The notes beneath the pieces were generated by a model that was given only the letters and a program-made list of their open reading frames with translations, searched no databases and was not told the origin of the DNA. A program made the translations under genes and the position numbers. Of a DNA stretch of 64,000 nucleotides, positions 42,790 through 51,903 are shown piece after piece. Every line of letters begins with the position of its first letter. Within the stretch, counting starts at the first letter, position 1. This DNA is from Pedobacter cryoconitis (lineage in GTDB: Bacteria; Bacteroidota; Bacteroidia; Sphingobacteriales; Sphingobacteriaceae). The DNA lies in assembly GCA_019352875.1 (NCBI GenBank), contig JAAAFW010000006.1, forward strand, positions 28,917 to 92,916. The letters are read 5' to 3'.

Positions 42790-44517
42790 ATGAAAATGAC
42801 AAAAAAAGCAATAACCTTAAGTTTAGGTTTAGTAGTGATGGGTTCTGCCTCTTTTGCTCAAAATCTATCTGATGCAAAAAAAGCAATCGATGCTGAGCAG
42901 TACGCGAAAGCGACTTCTATGCTTAAATCGCTGGTAAGCTCGCAGGCCGGAAAGGGAGAGAATTATTTTAATTTAGGTGATGTTTACCTGCTTAACGATT
43001 ATGTAGATTCAGCTAAAGCTGTTTTTAATAAAGGTATTGCAGCTGAACCTAAATATGCGTTAAACTATGTCGGATTAGGACATGCTGATCTTGTTGCGAA
43101 TGATGCAGCAGCTGCAAAAACTAATTTTGATAAAGCTATTTCATTAGCAAGCAAAAAAGATCATACGCCATATTTATATATTGGTAAGGCTTACCTGGCA
43201 CAGGATAAACCGGATTTTGAAGCAGCATTGCCAAACCTGCAAAAAGCAGACGAAGTAGATGCTAACGATAAAGATCCTGAGACATTCCTGGCCTTGGGTG
43301 ATTTCTATGCATTACAAAAGAAAAACTCTGAAGCTTTGAGTAATTACCTGCGCGCAATTAATATGAACGAAGGCTTATTAAGAGCTAAAGTTCAGATTGG
43401 TCGTATGTATAAAGAATCAAGAGCATTTCCTGAAGCTGAGACTCAGTTAAAAGAGGTAATTGCAGCTGATCCTAATTATGGTCCTGCTTACCGTGAAATC
43501 GCTGAGTTGTACATGCAGTGGGCTAACTTTGAGCCGGCTAATTTTGCAACTAAATCTGCAGAAGCAATCACTAACTTCAAAAAGTATATTGATTTAACTG
43601 ATACTTCTTTTGATTCAAGATTGCGTTATGCACAGTTCCTGTACTATGCTAAAGATTACAAAGCATTAGAAACTGAAACTGCTGACATCGCTAAATTATA
43701 TCCAAACAACCAGAAAACTTTAGTTATCAACCGTCTGGAGGCTTATTCAGCAGCTGAAAACAAAAGTCCTAACGCTGCGCAGTTATTGAAGGATTTCTTT
43801 GCTAAAAACACGGATACTACCCGTCTGTTAGCTTCTGATTACCTTTATTTAGGTAAAGCTCAGTTAGAGGCTGGTGAAGACGATCAAGCATTGATCAACA
43901 TCACTAAAGCTGTTGCTAAAGACTCTACAAATGTTGAGGCACTGGAAGAAGTAGGTAAAGCATTATATAACAACAAGAAATACGCTCAGGCTGCTACTGT
44001 TTATAAAGACGCGATCAGATTAAACCCGAATGGTAAAGGTTCATTAACGAACTACTACTACCTTGCATCTGCTAACTATTATAACTATGCATTAGCTGAT
44101 CAGGCTAAAGAAAACCCGGACAAAAAGTTATTGGTTGAAGCGGACTCTGCGCTGGCTCACCTGAATACGACTTCTCCTGAGTTTACTCTGGCTTATATCT
44201 TCAGAGCACGTGTTGCACGTTATATGGATGATGAAACTAGTCCAAAAGGACTGAATGTTCCTTACTATGAGCAATACCTGGACCTGGTTACAGTTAAAAA
44301 ACCAGAATTAGGTGCAGCTGATGCAGAAAAAAGAAATCTTGTTGAAGCTTACACAAACTTAGGTTTCTTCTATTCAGCAGCTGATAAAGCTAAAGCAACT
44401 GATTTGTTCAATAAAGCACTGGCTATTGATCCTGCAAATGCAAATGCAACTGCTGGTTTACAACAGTTAACGCCTGCTAAAGCTCCGGCTAAAGCGGCAG
44501 CTGCTAAAAAGAAATAA
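42790..44517 (+). CDS. Periplasmic TPR-repeat protein of the tonB cluster
   Basis: A 575-residue protein with a signal peptide ending ASFAQ. Tetratricopeptide repeats run through most of the protein, for example GENYFNLGDVYLLNDYVDSAKAVF, LLRAKVQIGRMYKESRAFPEA, and EEVGKALYNNKKYAQAATVYKDA. The C-terminal tail is Ala/Lys-rich. It should be a periplasmic scaffold. It follows the PstS-like gene by 123 bases and closes the tonB cluster before a terminator. Its binding partner is unknown. Confidence 0.87.
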   Translation: MKMTKKAITLSLGLVVMGSASFAQNLSDAKKAIDAEQYAKATSMLKSLVSSQAGKGENYFNLGDVYLLNDYVDSAKAVFNKGIAAEPKYALNYVGLGHADLVANDAAAAKTNFDKAISLASKKDHTPYLYIGKAYLAQDKPDFEAALPNLQKADEVDANDKDPETFLALGDFYALQKKNSEALSNYLRAINMNEGLLRAKVQIGRMYKESRAFPEAETQLKEVIAADPNYGPAYREIAELYMQWANFEPANFATKSAEAITNFKKYIDLTDTSFDSRLRYAQFLYYAKDYKALETETADIAKLYPNNQKTLVINRLEAYSAAENKSPNAAQLLKDFFAKNTDTTRLLASDYLYLGKAQLEAGEDDQALINITKAVAKDSTNVEALEEVGKALYNNKKYAQAATVYKDAIRLNPNGKGSLTNYYYLASANYYNYALADQAKENPDKKLLVEADSALAHLNTTSPEFTLAYIFRARVARYMDDETSPKGLNVPYYEQYLDLVTVKKPELGAADAEKRNLVEAYTNLGFFYSAADKAKATDLFNKALAIDPANANATAGLQQLTPAKAPAKAAAAKKK

Positions 44518-44537
44518 TATAAATTAGCTTATAAATG

Positions 44538-44566
44538 AAAAGGCAGGGTTGTTATCCTGCCTTTTT
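44538..44566 (+). terminator. Terminator after the TPR gene
   Basis: A perfect 10-pair stem AAAAGGCAGG/CCTGCCTTTT (44538-44547 with 44556-44565) and T run. Its loop carries the TTG used by the downstream nuo promoter. Confidence 0.8.
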
Positions 44567-44578
44567 CTGTTACTTTTG
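44549..44578 (+). promoter_or_regulatory. nuo operon promoter
   Basis: TTG at 44549-44551 and TACTTTTG at 44571-44578 are 19 bases apart. The -33 lies in the loop of the preceding terminator. Transcription would start near 44585, 12 bases before nuoA. Confidence 0.6.
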
Positions 44579-44596
44579 TGCTTTAATCTAAAATTT

Positions 44597-44968
44597 ATGG
44601 AAACACAAAGTTTACCTTCGGATTTTGTACCTATTATCTTCCAGGTTATAGTAGCCCTTGGCTTTGTTGTCGTGACTTTAATCGCTACACATTTCTTAGG
44701 CCCTTCCCGTAAGACTAAAGATAAGCTGGCAACGTTCGAAGCCGGTGTTAAATCAATCGGTAATGCGCGTCAGCCATTTTCGATTAAGTACTTTTTGGTT
44801 GCTATTTTATTCGTCCTTTTCGATATTGAGGTGATTTTTATGTACCCATGGGCGGTTAATTTCAGAGAGTTTGGCTGGGCTGGTATCTCACAGATGTTTG
44901 TCTTTATGGGTCTGCTTTTATTAGGATTTATTTACGTGCTGAAAAAGAAGGCTTTAGATTGGGATTAA
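44597..44968 (+). CDS. nuoA: NADH-quinone oxidoreductase subunit A
   Basis: A 123-residue subunit with three helices and the conserved FEAGVKSIGNARQPFSIKYFLVAILFVLFDIEVIF region. The ATG at 44597 (METQSL) is used. The extended frame from 44549 runs through a terminator and promoter and is Leu/Phe/Cys-rich, so it is not native. First gene of a 14-gene complex I operon. Confidence 0.96.
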   Translation: METQSLPSDFVPIIFQVIVALGFVVVTLIATHFLGPSRKTKDKLATFEAGVKSIGNARQPFSIKYFLVAILFVLFDIEVIFMYPWAVNFREFGWAGISQMFVFMGLLLLGFIYVLKKKALDWD

Positions 44969-45033
44969 ACTATTTAGATCGTTTCTAAATCCGTTACAAT
45001 ACCTCCATTTGGCTCTAATTATTGTAGATTTGT

Positions 45034-45063
45034 GGTTCATTCTATGCAGAATGAGCCTTTTTT
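45034..45063 (+). terminator. Terminator-like hairpin between nuoA and nuoB
   Basis: A nine-pair stem (45034-45042 with 45049-45057, one wobble), six-base loop, then six T. A TAGATTTG -7-like element at 45025-45032 immediately precedes it. It ends 10 bases before the nuoB ATG. Confidence 0.55.
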
Positions 45064-45073
45064 GTTTTATAAT

Positions 45074-45616
45074 ATGAGTGACATCAATATAGTAGACGCG
45101 CCTCCAGGCATTGAAGGATCTGGCTTTTTTGCCACCTCTTTAGATAAAGTTATCGGCTTAGCCCGGTCCCATTCTTTATGGCCTTTACCTTTTGCGACTT
45201 CGTGCTGTGGAATTGAATTTATGGCAACCATGGGTTCACATTACGATCTTGGTCGTTTTGGTTCAGAAAGACTTAGTTTCTCACCCCGTCAGGCAGATTT
45301 GCTGATGGTTATGGGTACTATTGCTAAAAAGATGAGCCCGGTTCTGAAACAGGTATATCTGCAAATGGCAGAACCCCGCTGGGTGATCGCTGTAGGTGCC
45401 TGCGCTTCAAGCGGTGGTATTTTTGATACTTATTCTGTACTGCAGGGAATTGATGAGATCATTCCTGTTGATGTTTATGTTCCTGGCTGCCCGCCAAGAC
45501 CGGAAGCGATTCTGGATGGCTTTGGAAAGATTCAGGAACTGGTTAAAAACGAAAGCGGCAGAAGAAGAGATTCTGAGCAATACAGAGCAATGCTGGCTTC
45601 ATACGGAATACAATAA
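45074..45616 (+). CDS. nuoB: NADH-quinone oxidoreductase subunit B
   Basis: A 180-residue subunit carrying the N2 [4Fe-4S] cluster. The adjacent Cys pair is in FATSCCGIEFMA, with the further ligands in VGACASSGGIF and YVPGCPPRPEA. The ATG at 45074 is chosen because the 45032 extension translates the hairpin. It ends one base into the nuoC start. Confidence 0.97.
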   Translation: MSDINIVDAPPGIEGSGFFATSLDKVIGLARSHSLWPLPFATSCCGIEFMATMGSHYDLGRFGSERLSFSPRQADLLMVMGTIAKKMSPVLKQVYLQMAEPRWVIAVGACASSGGIFDTYSVLQGIDEIIPVDVYVPGCPPRPEAILDGFGKIQELVKNESGRRRDSEQYRAMLASYGIQ

Positions 45617-46116
45617 TGGCAGAGAATAAGAATACCGCAATTACTGAACTCTTAAGTGCTAAATTCGGACAGCAGGTGAGCCGGTTTGAGGAACCTTATG
45701 GTTTACTAACCTTTTCTGCAACACCCGATGTTATCACAACAGTATTAGAGTTCCTGAAAAATGATACAGCAACCGGTTTCAGTTTTCTAACCGATATTAC
45801 CGCTGTTCATTATCCGGAAAGCAACCATATCGCGGTGGTTTACCACCTGCATAATATGCGGGCAGGAATTCGTGTCAGAGTAAAAGTTTACCTGCATGAG
45901 CATACGCCGGTTATTCCTACAGCTACAGGCTTATGGAAAGGTGCAAACTGGATGGAAAGAGAAACATACGATTTCTTCGGTGTAAAATTCGAGGGTCACC
46001 CTGACCTGAGAAGGATCTTAAACATGGATGAGCTTAATGTACATCCGATGTTAAAGCAATATCCGCTGGAAGATCCAAACAGAGTTGATAAAAAAGACGA
46101 ATATTTTGGTAGATAA
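45616..46116 (+). CDS. nuoC: NADH-quinone oxidoreductase subunit C
   Basis: A 166-residue hydrophilic subunit of the connecting arm. It has VVYHLHNMRAGIRVRVKVYL and the 30-kDa-subunit signature ERETYDFFGVKFEGHPDLRRIL, then YPLEDPNR. It is separate from nuoD, unlike the E. coli NuoCD fusion. Confidence 0.96.
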   Translation: MAENKNTAITELLSAKFGQQVSRFEEPYGLLTFSATPDVITTVLEFLKNDTATGFSFLTDITAVHYPESNHIAVVYHLHNMRAGIRVRVKVYLHEHTPVIPTATGLWKGANWMERETYDFFGVKFEGHPDLRRILNMDELNVHPMLKQYPLEDPNRVDKKDEYFGR

Positions 46117-46120
46117 GCAC

Positions 46121-47335
46121 ATGAATCACAATCAGCCAGTATTTACAGATAATGATCCGCAGGAGGAATTGGTAACCCTAAATCTGGGACCTACGCACCC
46201 TGCAACCCATGGTGTATTCCAGAATGTACTTCAGTTAGATGGAGAGCGGATTGTCAGTGGTATTTCTACCATTGGTTATATTCACCGTGCATTCGAAAAA
46301 ATAGCTGAACACAGGCCGTTTTATCAGATTACCCCTTTAACAGACAGATTAAACTATTGTTCTTCGCCTATTAATAATATGGGCTGGCACATGACTGTCG
46401 AAAAATTGCTCAATATTCAAATGCCTAAGCGTGTTGATTATCTGAGAATTATTGTAATGGAGCTCGCGCGTATTTCAGATCATATTATTTGTAATACGAT
46501 TATCGCGCAGGATACAGGTGCAACCACAACATTCCTTTATCTTTTTCAGTTCAGAGAACACATCTATGAAATCTATGAAGAGATATGCGGAGCGCGTTTA
46601 ACGACTAATATCGGTCGTATCGGTGGATTTGAAAGAGATTTTAACGATATCGCTTTTGCGAAAATCAATAAGTTTCTGAAAGAGTTCCCGGTTGCACTTA
46701 AAGAATTCGAAAGTTTACTGAACCGTAACCGGATCTTCATTGACCGTACTGCCGGTGTAGCTGCTGTTACTGCGGAGAAAGCCCTGGAATATTCCTGGAC
46801 TGGTCCGTTATTAAGAGCAACAGGTGTGGATTACGATGTGCGTGTTAGTGAGCCATATTGTTCTTACGATGAATTTGATTTTGAAGTTCCTGTAGGTACA
46901 ACTGGTGATATCTATGACAGATACCGTGTTCGTAACGAAGAAATGTGGCAGAGCGTGAGCCTGATCACACAGGCACTCGAAAAATTAAAAAATGAGCCTG
47001 CAGGTGTATTCCATGCAGATGTTCCTGATTTTTACCTTCCTGCAAAACAGGAAGTCTATAATAATATGGAGGCTTTAATCTACCACTTCAAGATTGTAAT
47101 GGGTGAGATTGACGCGCCAAAGGCCGAAGTTTACCATGCTGTTGAAGGTGGAAACGGGGAGCTTGGTTTTTACCTGATCAATGACGGTGGAAGAACACCT
47201 TACCGCCTGCATTTCAGAAGACCCAGCTTTATCAATTATTCCATGTTTGCAAACATGAGTGAAGGCATGTTATTATCTGATGCCATCATCAATATGAGTA
47301 GTATGAACATTATTGCCGGAGAATTAGATGCTTAA
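46121..47335 (+). CDS. nuoD: NADH-quinone oxidoreductase subunit D
   Basis: A 404-residue, 49-kDa-type subunit forming the quinone pocket with NuoB. LNLGPTHPATHGVFQNVLQLDGE and IGYIHRAFEKIAE are near the start, and the His of THPATHG is the quinone-contacting position. The ATG at 46121 (4 bases after nuoC) is preferred to 46085, which would overlap nuoC by 32 bases. Confidence 0.97.
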   Translation: MNHNQPVFTDNDPQEELVTLNLGPTHPATHGVFQNVLQLDGERIVSGISTIGYIHRAFEKIAEHRPFYQITPLTDRLNYCSSPINNMGWHMTVEKLLNIQMPKRVDYLRIIVMELARISDHIICNTIIAQDTGATTTFLYLFQFREHIYEIYEEICGARLTTNIGRIGGFERDFNDIAFAKINKFLKEFPVALKEFESLLNRNRIFIDRTAGVAAVTAEKALEYSWTGPLLRATGVDYDVRVSEPYCSYDEFDFEVPVGTTGDIYDRYRVRNEEMWQSVSLITQALEKLKNEPAGVFHADVPDFYLPAKQEVYNNMEALIYHFKIVMGEIDAPKAEVYHAVEGGNGELGFYLINDGGRTPYRLHFRRPSFINYSMFANMSEGMLLSDAIINMSSMNIIAGELDA

Positions 47336-47840
47336 AGTAGAAGAAACACAACCTGTAGAGTTTTCGCCAGCTTTGAAAGCAAAGTTCGCGGAGATCTCCA
47401 GTAGATATCCGGAAGGAAAACAAAAATCGGCTTTGTTACCGATCTTGCATGAAGTACAGGCCGAATTGGGCTGGCTGAGCGCGAATGCTATGGACCAGGT
47501 TGCTGCCTGGCTTAAAATTGAACCAATTGAGGTTTATGAAGTAGCGTCTTTCTATAGTATGTATTTCCTGAGACCTCAGGGTAAGTATGTACTGGAGGTA
47601 TGCCGCACCGGACCTTGCTGTCTGGTAGGTGCCGAGAAGGTAATGGCTCATATTGAGCACAAACTGGGCGTTAAGGAGAATGAGGTTACTGCAGATGGAT
47701 TATTCAGCTGGAGAGGCGTAGAATGTCTTGCAGCATGTGGATTTGGTCCTGTTTTACAGATCGGTCCTGAATATACATTCTATGAGAACCTTGACGAACA
47801 GAAAGTAGATACATTGTTAGAAGAATTACGCAAAAAATAA
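47328..47840 (+). CDS. nuoE: NADH-quinone oxidoreductase subunit E
   Basis: A 170-residue thioredoxin-like [2Fe-2S] protein (cluster N1a). Ligand Cys are in EVCRTGPCCLVGA and then VECLAACGFGP. It overlaps nuoD by 8 bases and shares its last base with nuoF, showing tight coupling. Confidence 0.96.
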   Translation: MLKVEETQPVEFSPALKAKFAEISSRYPEGKQKSALLPILHEVQAELGWLSANAMDQVAAWLKIEPIEVYEVASFYSMYFLRPQGKYVLEVCRTGPCCLVGAEKVMAHIEHKLGVKENEVTADGLFSWRGVECLAACGFGPVLQIGPEYTFYENLDEQKVDTLLEELRKK

Positions 47841-49204
47841 TGGCCCGTAAACTCTTATTAGAACATATTAACGTACCAGGCATCAATACTCTTGATGTTT
47901 ACCGCCAGAAAGGTGGTTACCGGTCTGTGGAAAAAGCTTTGAAAACCCTAAGCCCGGATGACGTGGTTGAGGAGGTGAAGAAGTCTGGTCTCCGCGGTCG
48001 TGGTGGTGCAGGATTTCCTACGGGAATGAAATGGAGCTTTCTGGCTAAGCCCGAAGGTGTGGCGCGTTACCTGGTCTGCAATGCAGATGAGTCAGAGCCT
48101 GGTACTTTCAAAGACCGTTACCTGATGACACATATTCCTCATGCACTGATCGAAGGAATGATCGTTTCCAGCTATGCGCTGGGTGCGAAAACTTCTTATA
48201 TCTATGTACGTGGTGAAATGATGCCGCAGATCAGAATTCTGGAAAAAGCTATTGCTGAAGCTAAGAATGCGGGTTTCCTGGGTAAAAATATTCTGGGATC
48301 AGGTTATGATCTGGAATTATATGTTCAGCCTGGAGGCGGTGCATATATTTGTGGTGAGGAAACTGCTTTACTGGAATCACTGGAAGGAAAAAGAGGAAAT
48401 CCAAGGATTAAACCTCCGTTTCCCGCGATTGCTGGTTTATATGGCTGTCCTACTGTAGTAAATAATGTGGAATCTATTGCTGCTGTTGTACCGATCATTA
48501 ATGATGGCGGTGAAGAGTATGCTAAAGTCGGAATCGGCAGAAGTACAGGGACTAAACTGATTTCTGCTTCCGGTAACCTGGTTCGCCCGGGTGTATATGA
48601 AATTGAATTAGGACTTCCTGTAGAGGAGTTTATTTATTCTGATGAGTATTGCGGTGGTATTGCCAACGGCAAACGGTTGAAGGCTACAGTGGCCGGCGGA
48701 TCGTCTGTACCGGTATTACCGGCTAACCTGACGCTGAAATTGGCTAATGGTGATCCGCGTCTGATGAGCTATGAGTCGCTTTCTGAAGGTGGGTTTGCTA
48801 CAGGTACCATGATGGGTTCCGGTGGTTTTATCGCTTTCGATGAAGATCAGTGTATCGTTAGAAATACCTGGAATTTTTCTCGTTTTTACCATCATGAAAG
48901 CTGTGGTCAGTGTTCTCCTTGCCGTGAAGGTACAGGCTGGATGGAGAAAGTACTGCATCGTATTGAACATGGTCATGGTAAAATGAGTGATATCGACCTG
49001 CTGGTTGATGTTTCGAAGAAAATTGAAGGGAATACAATTTGTCCGCTGGGTGATGCGGCTGCATGGCCGGTTGCCAGTGCAATCAGACACTTCAGGGATG
49101 AATTTGAGTGGCATGTAAGGGAACCTCAGAAAAGTCAACAGACTAACTACGGGATTGCCCGCTATGCTGAACCGATCGTAAGCGGATTGAAACAGGAAAA
49201 TTAA
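47840..49204 (+). CDS. nuoF: NADH-quinone oxidoreductase subunit F
   Basis: A 454-residue flavoprotein that oxidises NADH. Signatures are GLRGRGGAGFPTGMKW (NADH site), VCNADESEPGTFKDR (FMN site), YICGEETALLESLEGKRG, and the N3 cluster ligands in ESCGQCSPCREG with a later TICPLGDA. Confidence 0.98.
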   Translation: MARKLLLEHINVPGINTLDVYRQKGGYRSVEKALKTLSPDDVVEEVKKSGLRGRGGAGFPTGMKWSFLAKPEGVARYLVCNADESEPGTFKDRYLMTHIPHALIEGMIVSSYALGAKTSYIYVRGEMMPQIRILEKAIAEAKNAGFLGKNILGSGYDLELYVQPGGGAYICGEETALLESLEGKRGNPRIKPPFPAIAGLYGCPTVVNNVESIAAVVPIINDGGEEYAKVGIGRSTGTKLISASGNLVRPGVYEIELGLPVEEFIYSDEYCGGIANGKRLKATVAGGSSVPVLPANLTLKLANGDPRLMSYESLSEGGFATGTMMGSGGFIAFDEDQCIVRNTWNFSRFYHHESCGQCSPCREGTGWMEKVLHRIEHGHGKMSDIDLLVDVSKKIEGNTICPLGDAAAWPVASAIRHFRDEFEWHVREPQKSQQTNYGIARYAEPIVSGLKQEN

Positions 49205-49264
49205 CTATCGGCCGGCTCCGTTCTGAATGGAAATGGGCCGACTGATAAAAGAATATCTTTAACA

Positions 49265-50269
49265 ATGAGTGAAAAAGTTAAGGTAACCATAGACGGAATA
49301 ACTGTCGAAGTAGAACCAGGTACAACTATACTGAATGCCGCAAGGCAAATCGGGGGGGATATTGTTCCGCCTGCAATGTGCTATTATTCCAAGCTTGAAG
49401 GAAGTGGCGGGAAATGCCGTACCTGTATAGTTAAGGTTAGCAAGGGTTCTGAGAAGGATCCAAGACCTATGCCTAAACTGGTTGCATCGTGCCGTACCAC
49501 GGTTATGGACGGTATGGAGGTCATGAACATTACTTCTCCGGAAGTATTGGAAGCCAGAAGTGGTGTGGTTGAAATTTTATTGATTAATCACCCGCTGGAC
49601 TGCCCTGTATGTGACCAGGCCGGTGAATGTGATCTGCAAAACCTGGGCTATGAGCATGGTTTACAGAAAACAAGATATGAGTTCGAAAGAAGAACTTTCG
49701 AGCGTATAGATATCGGTGATAAAATTCAGTTACACATGAACAGGTGCATTTTATGCTACCGTTGTGTGTTTACTGCAGATCAGATTACGAATAAACGTGT
49801 TCATGGTATCCTGAACAGGGGTGATCATTCTGAGATCTCTACCTATATCCAGACTGCTGTGGATAATGATTTCTCAGGTAACGTAATCGACGTATGCCCG
49901 GTTGGCGCATTGACCGATAAAACTTTCAGGTTCAAAAACAGGGTTTGGTTTACCAAGCCTGTAGATGCACACCGTGATTGTCCAACCTGCAAAGGAGAGG
50001 TAACTCTATGGTACAAAGGTGCTGATGTACTGCGTGTAACAGCCCGTAAAGATATTTATGGCGAGGTAGAAGATTTTATCTGCAATACCTGCCGTTTTGA
50101 TAAAAAGAAAACTGCCGACTGGGTTATCGAACAACCTACTCATATCAGCGATACTTCAGTAATTGCATCTAATCACTACGAAACGATGAAACCACTGCCT
50201 GTTATTCAGACTGATCTGCGTTTACAGCAGGCTAATAAAGTTGAACTGGAAAAAACCGCTAAATTCTAA
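49265..50269 (+). CDS. nuoG: NADH-quinone oxidoreductase subunit G, short form
   Basis: A 334-residue iron-sulfur subunit, much shorter than the roughly 900-residue E. coli NuoG. The N-terminal [2Fe-2S] site is in GGKCRTCIVKV with CYYS upstream and ASCRT downstream. The His-ligated cluster is in NHPLDCPVCDQAGECDL, and the next [4Fe-4S] in MNRCILCYRC with VCPVGAL. A later CPTC and CNTC pair may hold another centre. The large molybdopterin-like domain is missing, and the frame ends cleanly one base inside nuoH. This is probably the normal Bacteroidota form rather than a truncation. Confidence 0.93.
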   Translation: MSEKVKVTIDGITVEVEPGTTILNAARQIGGDIVPPAMCYYSKLEGSGGKCRTCIVKVSKGSEKDPRPMPKLVASCRTTVMDGMEVMNITSPEVLEARSGVVEILLINHPLDCPVCDQAGECDLQNLGYEHGLQKTRYEFERRTFERIDIGDKIQLHMNRCILCYRCVFTADQITNKRVHGILNRGDHSEISTYIQTAVDNDFSGNVIDVCPVGALTDKTFRFKNRVWFTKPVDAHRDCPTCKGEVTLWYKGADVLRVTARKDIYGEVEDFICNTCRFDKKKTADWVIEQPTHISDTSVIASNHYETMKPLPVIQTDLRLQQANKVELEKTAKF

Positions 50270-51306
50270 TGGATATCTCATTCGTCATAGAAAAATTTGT
50301 ACTTGTAGCGATCATTTTTGGTATAAGTTTAGTCATCGCGATGTACTCTACATACGCGGAAAGAAAGGTTGCAGCATTCCTGCAGGACAGGCTTGGTCCT
50401 GACCGTGCTGGTCCTTTTGGTATGTTACAACCACTTGCGGATGGACTGAAAATGTTCATGAAGGAAGAGATTGTACCAACCAACTCGAATAAAATATTAT
50501 TTATGGTAGGCCCTGGTCTGGCGATGTTAACCGCCTGTATCGGTACTGCGGTGATTCCATGGGGTTCTGCGATTACTATTGGTGATCGTGTTATTCCTTT
50601 GCAGGTTACTGATATCAATGTCGGCCTGTTATATATTTTCGGTGTAGTTTCTCTTGGTGTTTACGGTGTTATGATCGGGGGCTGGGCTTCCAACAATAAA
50701 TATTCGTTACTGAGCGCAATCCGTGCAGCTTCTCAGAATATCAGTTATGAGGTGTCTATGGGACTTTCTATTATTGCCCTTTTAATGGTCACTAATACGA
50801 TGAGTCTGAAAGAGATTGTAGAGCAGCAGCACGGCTGGCACTGGAATGTGCTTTATCAGCCATTCGGTTTCCTGCTGTTCATTATTTGCTCTTTTGCAGA
50901 AACCAACCGCGCACCTTTCGATTTACCGGAATGTGAGACTGAACTGATTGGTGGTTATCATACCGAGTATTCTTCAATGAAACTTGGTTTCTACCTGTTC
51001 GCTGAGTATATCAACATGTTTGTATCTTCTGCGGTAATGGCTACGCTTTATTTCGGTGGTTATAATTACCCTGGAATGGATTGGGTACTTTTACATACCG
51101 GCCCTGTGATCGGACCACTGATCGGAACTGCTGTTCTGTTCGCTAAGATCTTTGCTTTCATCTTTTTCTTTATGTGGGTAAGATGGACGATTCCACGTTT
51201 CCGTTACGATCAGCTGATGCACCTGGGATGGAAAACGTTAATCCCGCTGGCCATCGCTAATATCGTTATTACCGGTCTTGTGATCGCAATTGTAGAAAAG
51301 TTTTAA
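50269..51306 (+). CDS. nuoH: NADH-quinone oxidoreductase subunit H
   Basis: A 345-residue membrane subunit at the quinone channel. Signatures are YAERKVAAFLQDRLGPDRAGPFG in the first loop and AETNRAPFDLPECETELIGGYHTEYSS near residue 205, both near the quinone entry. About eight helices. It shares its first base with the nuoG stop. Confidence 0.97.
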   Translation: MDISFVIEKFVLVAIIFGISLVIAMYSTYAERKVAAFLQDRLGPDRAGPFGMLQPLADGLKMFMKEEIVPTNSNKILFMVGPGLAMLTACIGTAVIPWGSAITIGDRVIPLQVTDINVGLLYIFGVVSLGVYGVMIGGWASNNKYSLLSAIRAASQNISYEVSMGLSIIALLMVTNTMSLKEIVEQQHGWHWNVLYQPFGFLLFIICSFAETNRAPFDLPECETELIGGYHTEYSSMKLGFYLFAEYINMFVSSAVMATLYFGGYNYPGMDWVLLHTGPVIGPLIGTAVLFAKIFAFIFFFMWVRWTIPRFRYDQLMHLGWKTLIPLAIANIVITGLVIAIVEKF

Positions 51307-51340
51307 CTGTCCGCCCTGCGGAATAATATAAGGAGGTTTA

Positions 51341-51841
51341 ATGGAACCATTAACCAATAAAAAGAAAGTATTAATACAAAAACCACTAACCTTTTCGGAG
51401 CGGATTTATCTGCCTGCGCTAACTAAAGGTCTTTCGATTACGATCAGTCACTTCTTCAAAAAAGAAGCGACTATCCGTTATCCTGAGGTGCAGCGTGAAA
51501 TGTCCATTAACTGGAGAGGTATGCACTCCCTTAAAAGGGATGAAAATGGCCGGGAGCGCTGTACTGCCTGCGGACTTTGTGCTTTATCCTGCCCGGCAGA
51601 AGCGATCACCATGATTGCTGCTGAACGTAAACCGGAAGAGAAAGATCTGTACAGAGAAGAAAAATATGCTTCAGTATATGAAATCAATATGCTGCGCTGT
51701 ATTTTCTGTGGTCTTTGTGAGGAAGCATGCCCTAAGGAAGCAATTTACCTGGATGGACCAATCGTTCCTTCGGACTACCTGCGTAAAGATTTTATTTACG
51801 GCAAAGACAAACTGGTCGAACAACCACTGGAGAAAAAATAA
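51341..51841 (+). CDS. nuoI: NADH-quinone oxidoreductase subunit I
   Basis: A 166-residue ferredoxin-like subunit with two [4Fe-4S] sites: CTACGLCALSCP near residue 68 and CIFCGLCEEACP near residue 124. It hands electrons towards NuoB. A purine-rich AAGGAGG lies 7 bases before its ATG, an unusually strong Shine-Dalgarno for this window. Confidence 0.97.
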   Translation: MEPLTNKKKVLIQKPLTFSERIYLPALTKGLSITISHFFKKEATIRYPEVQREMSINWRGMHSLKRDENGRERCTACGLCALSCPAEAITMIAAERKPEEKDLYREEKYASVYEINMLRCIFCGLCEEACPKEAIYLDGPIVPSDYLRKDFIYGKDKLVEQPLEKK

Positions 51842-51903
51842 CCGGAAGCCCTGCTTCTGCTATAGTATACACCCGCCATACAGGCATAAAACAAATAAAA
51901 TAA

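Noticed and set aside
44549..44596. N-terminal extension of NuoA
   Set aside because: It lies over a terminator and the nuo promoter.
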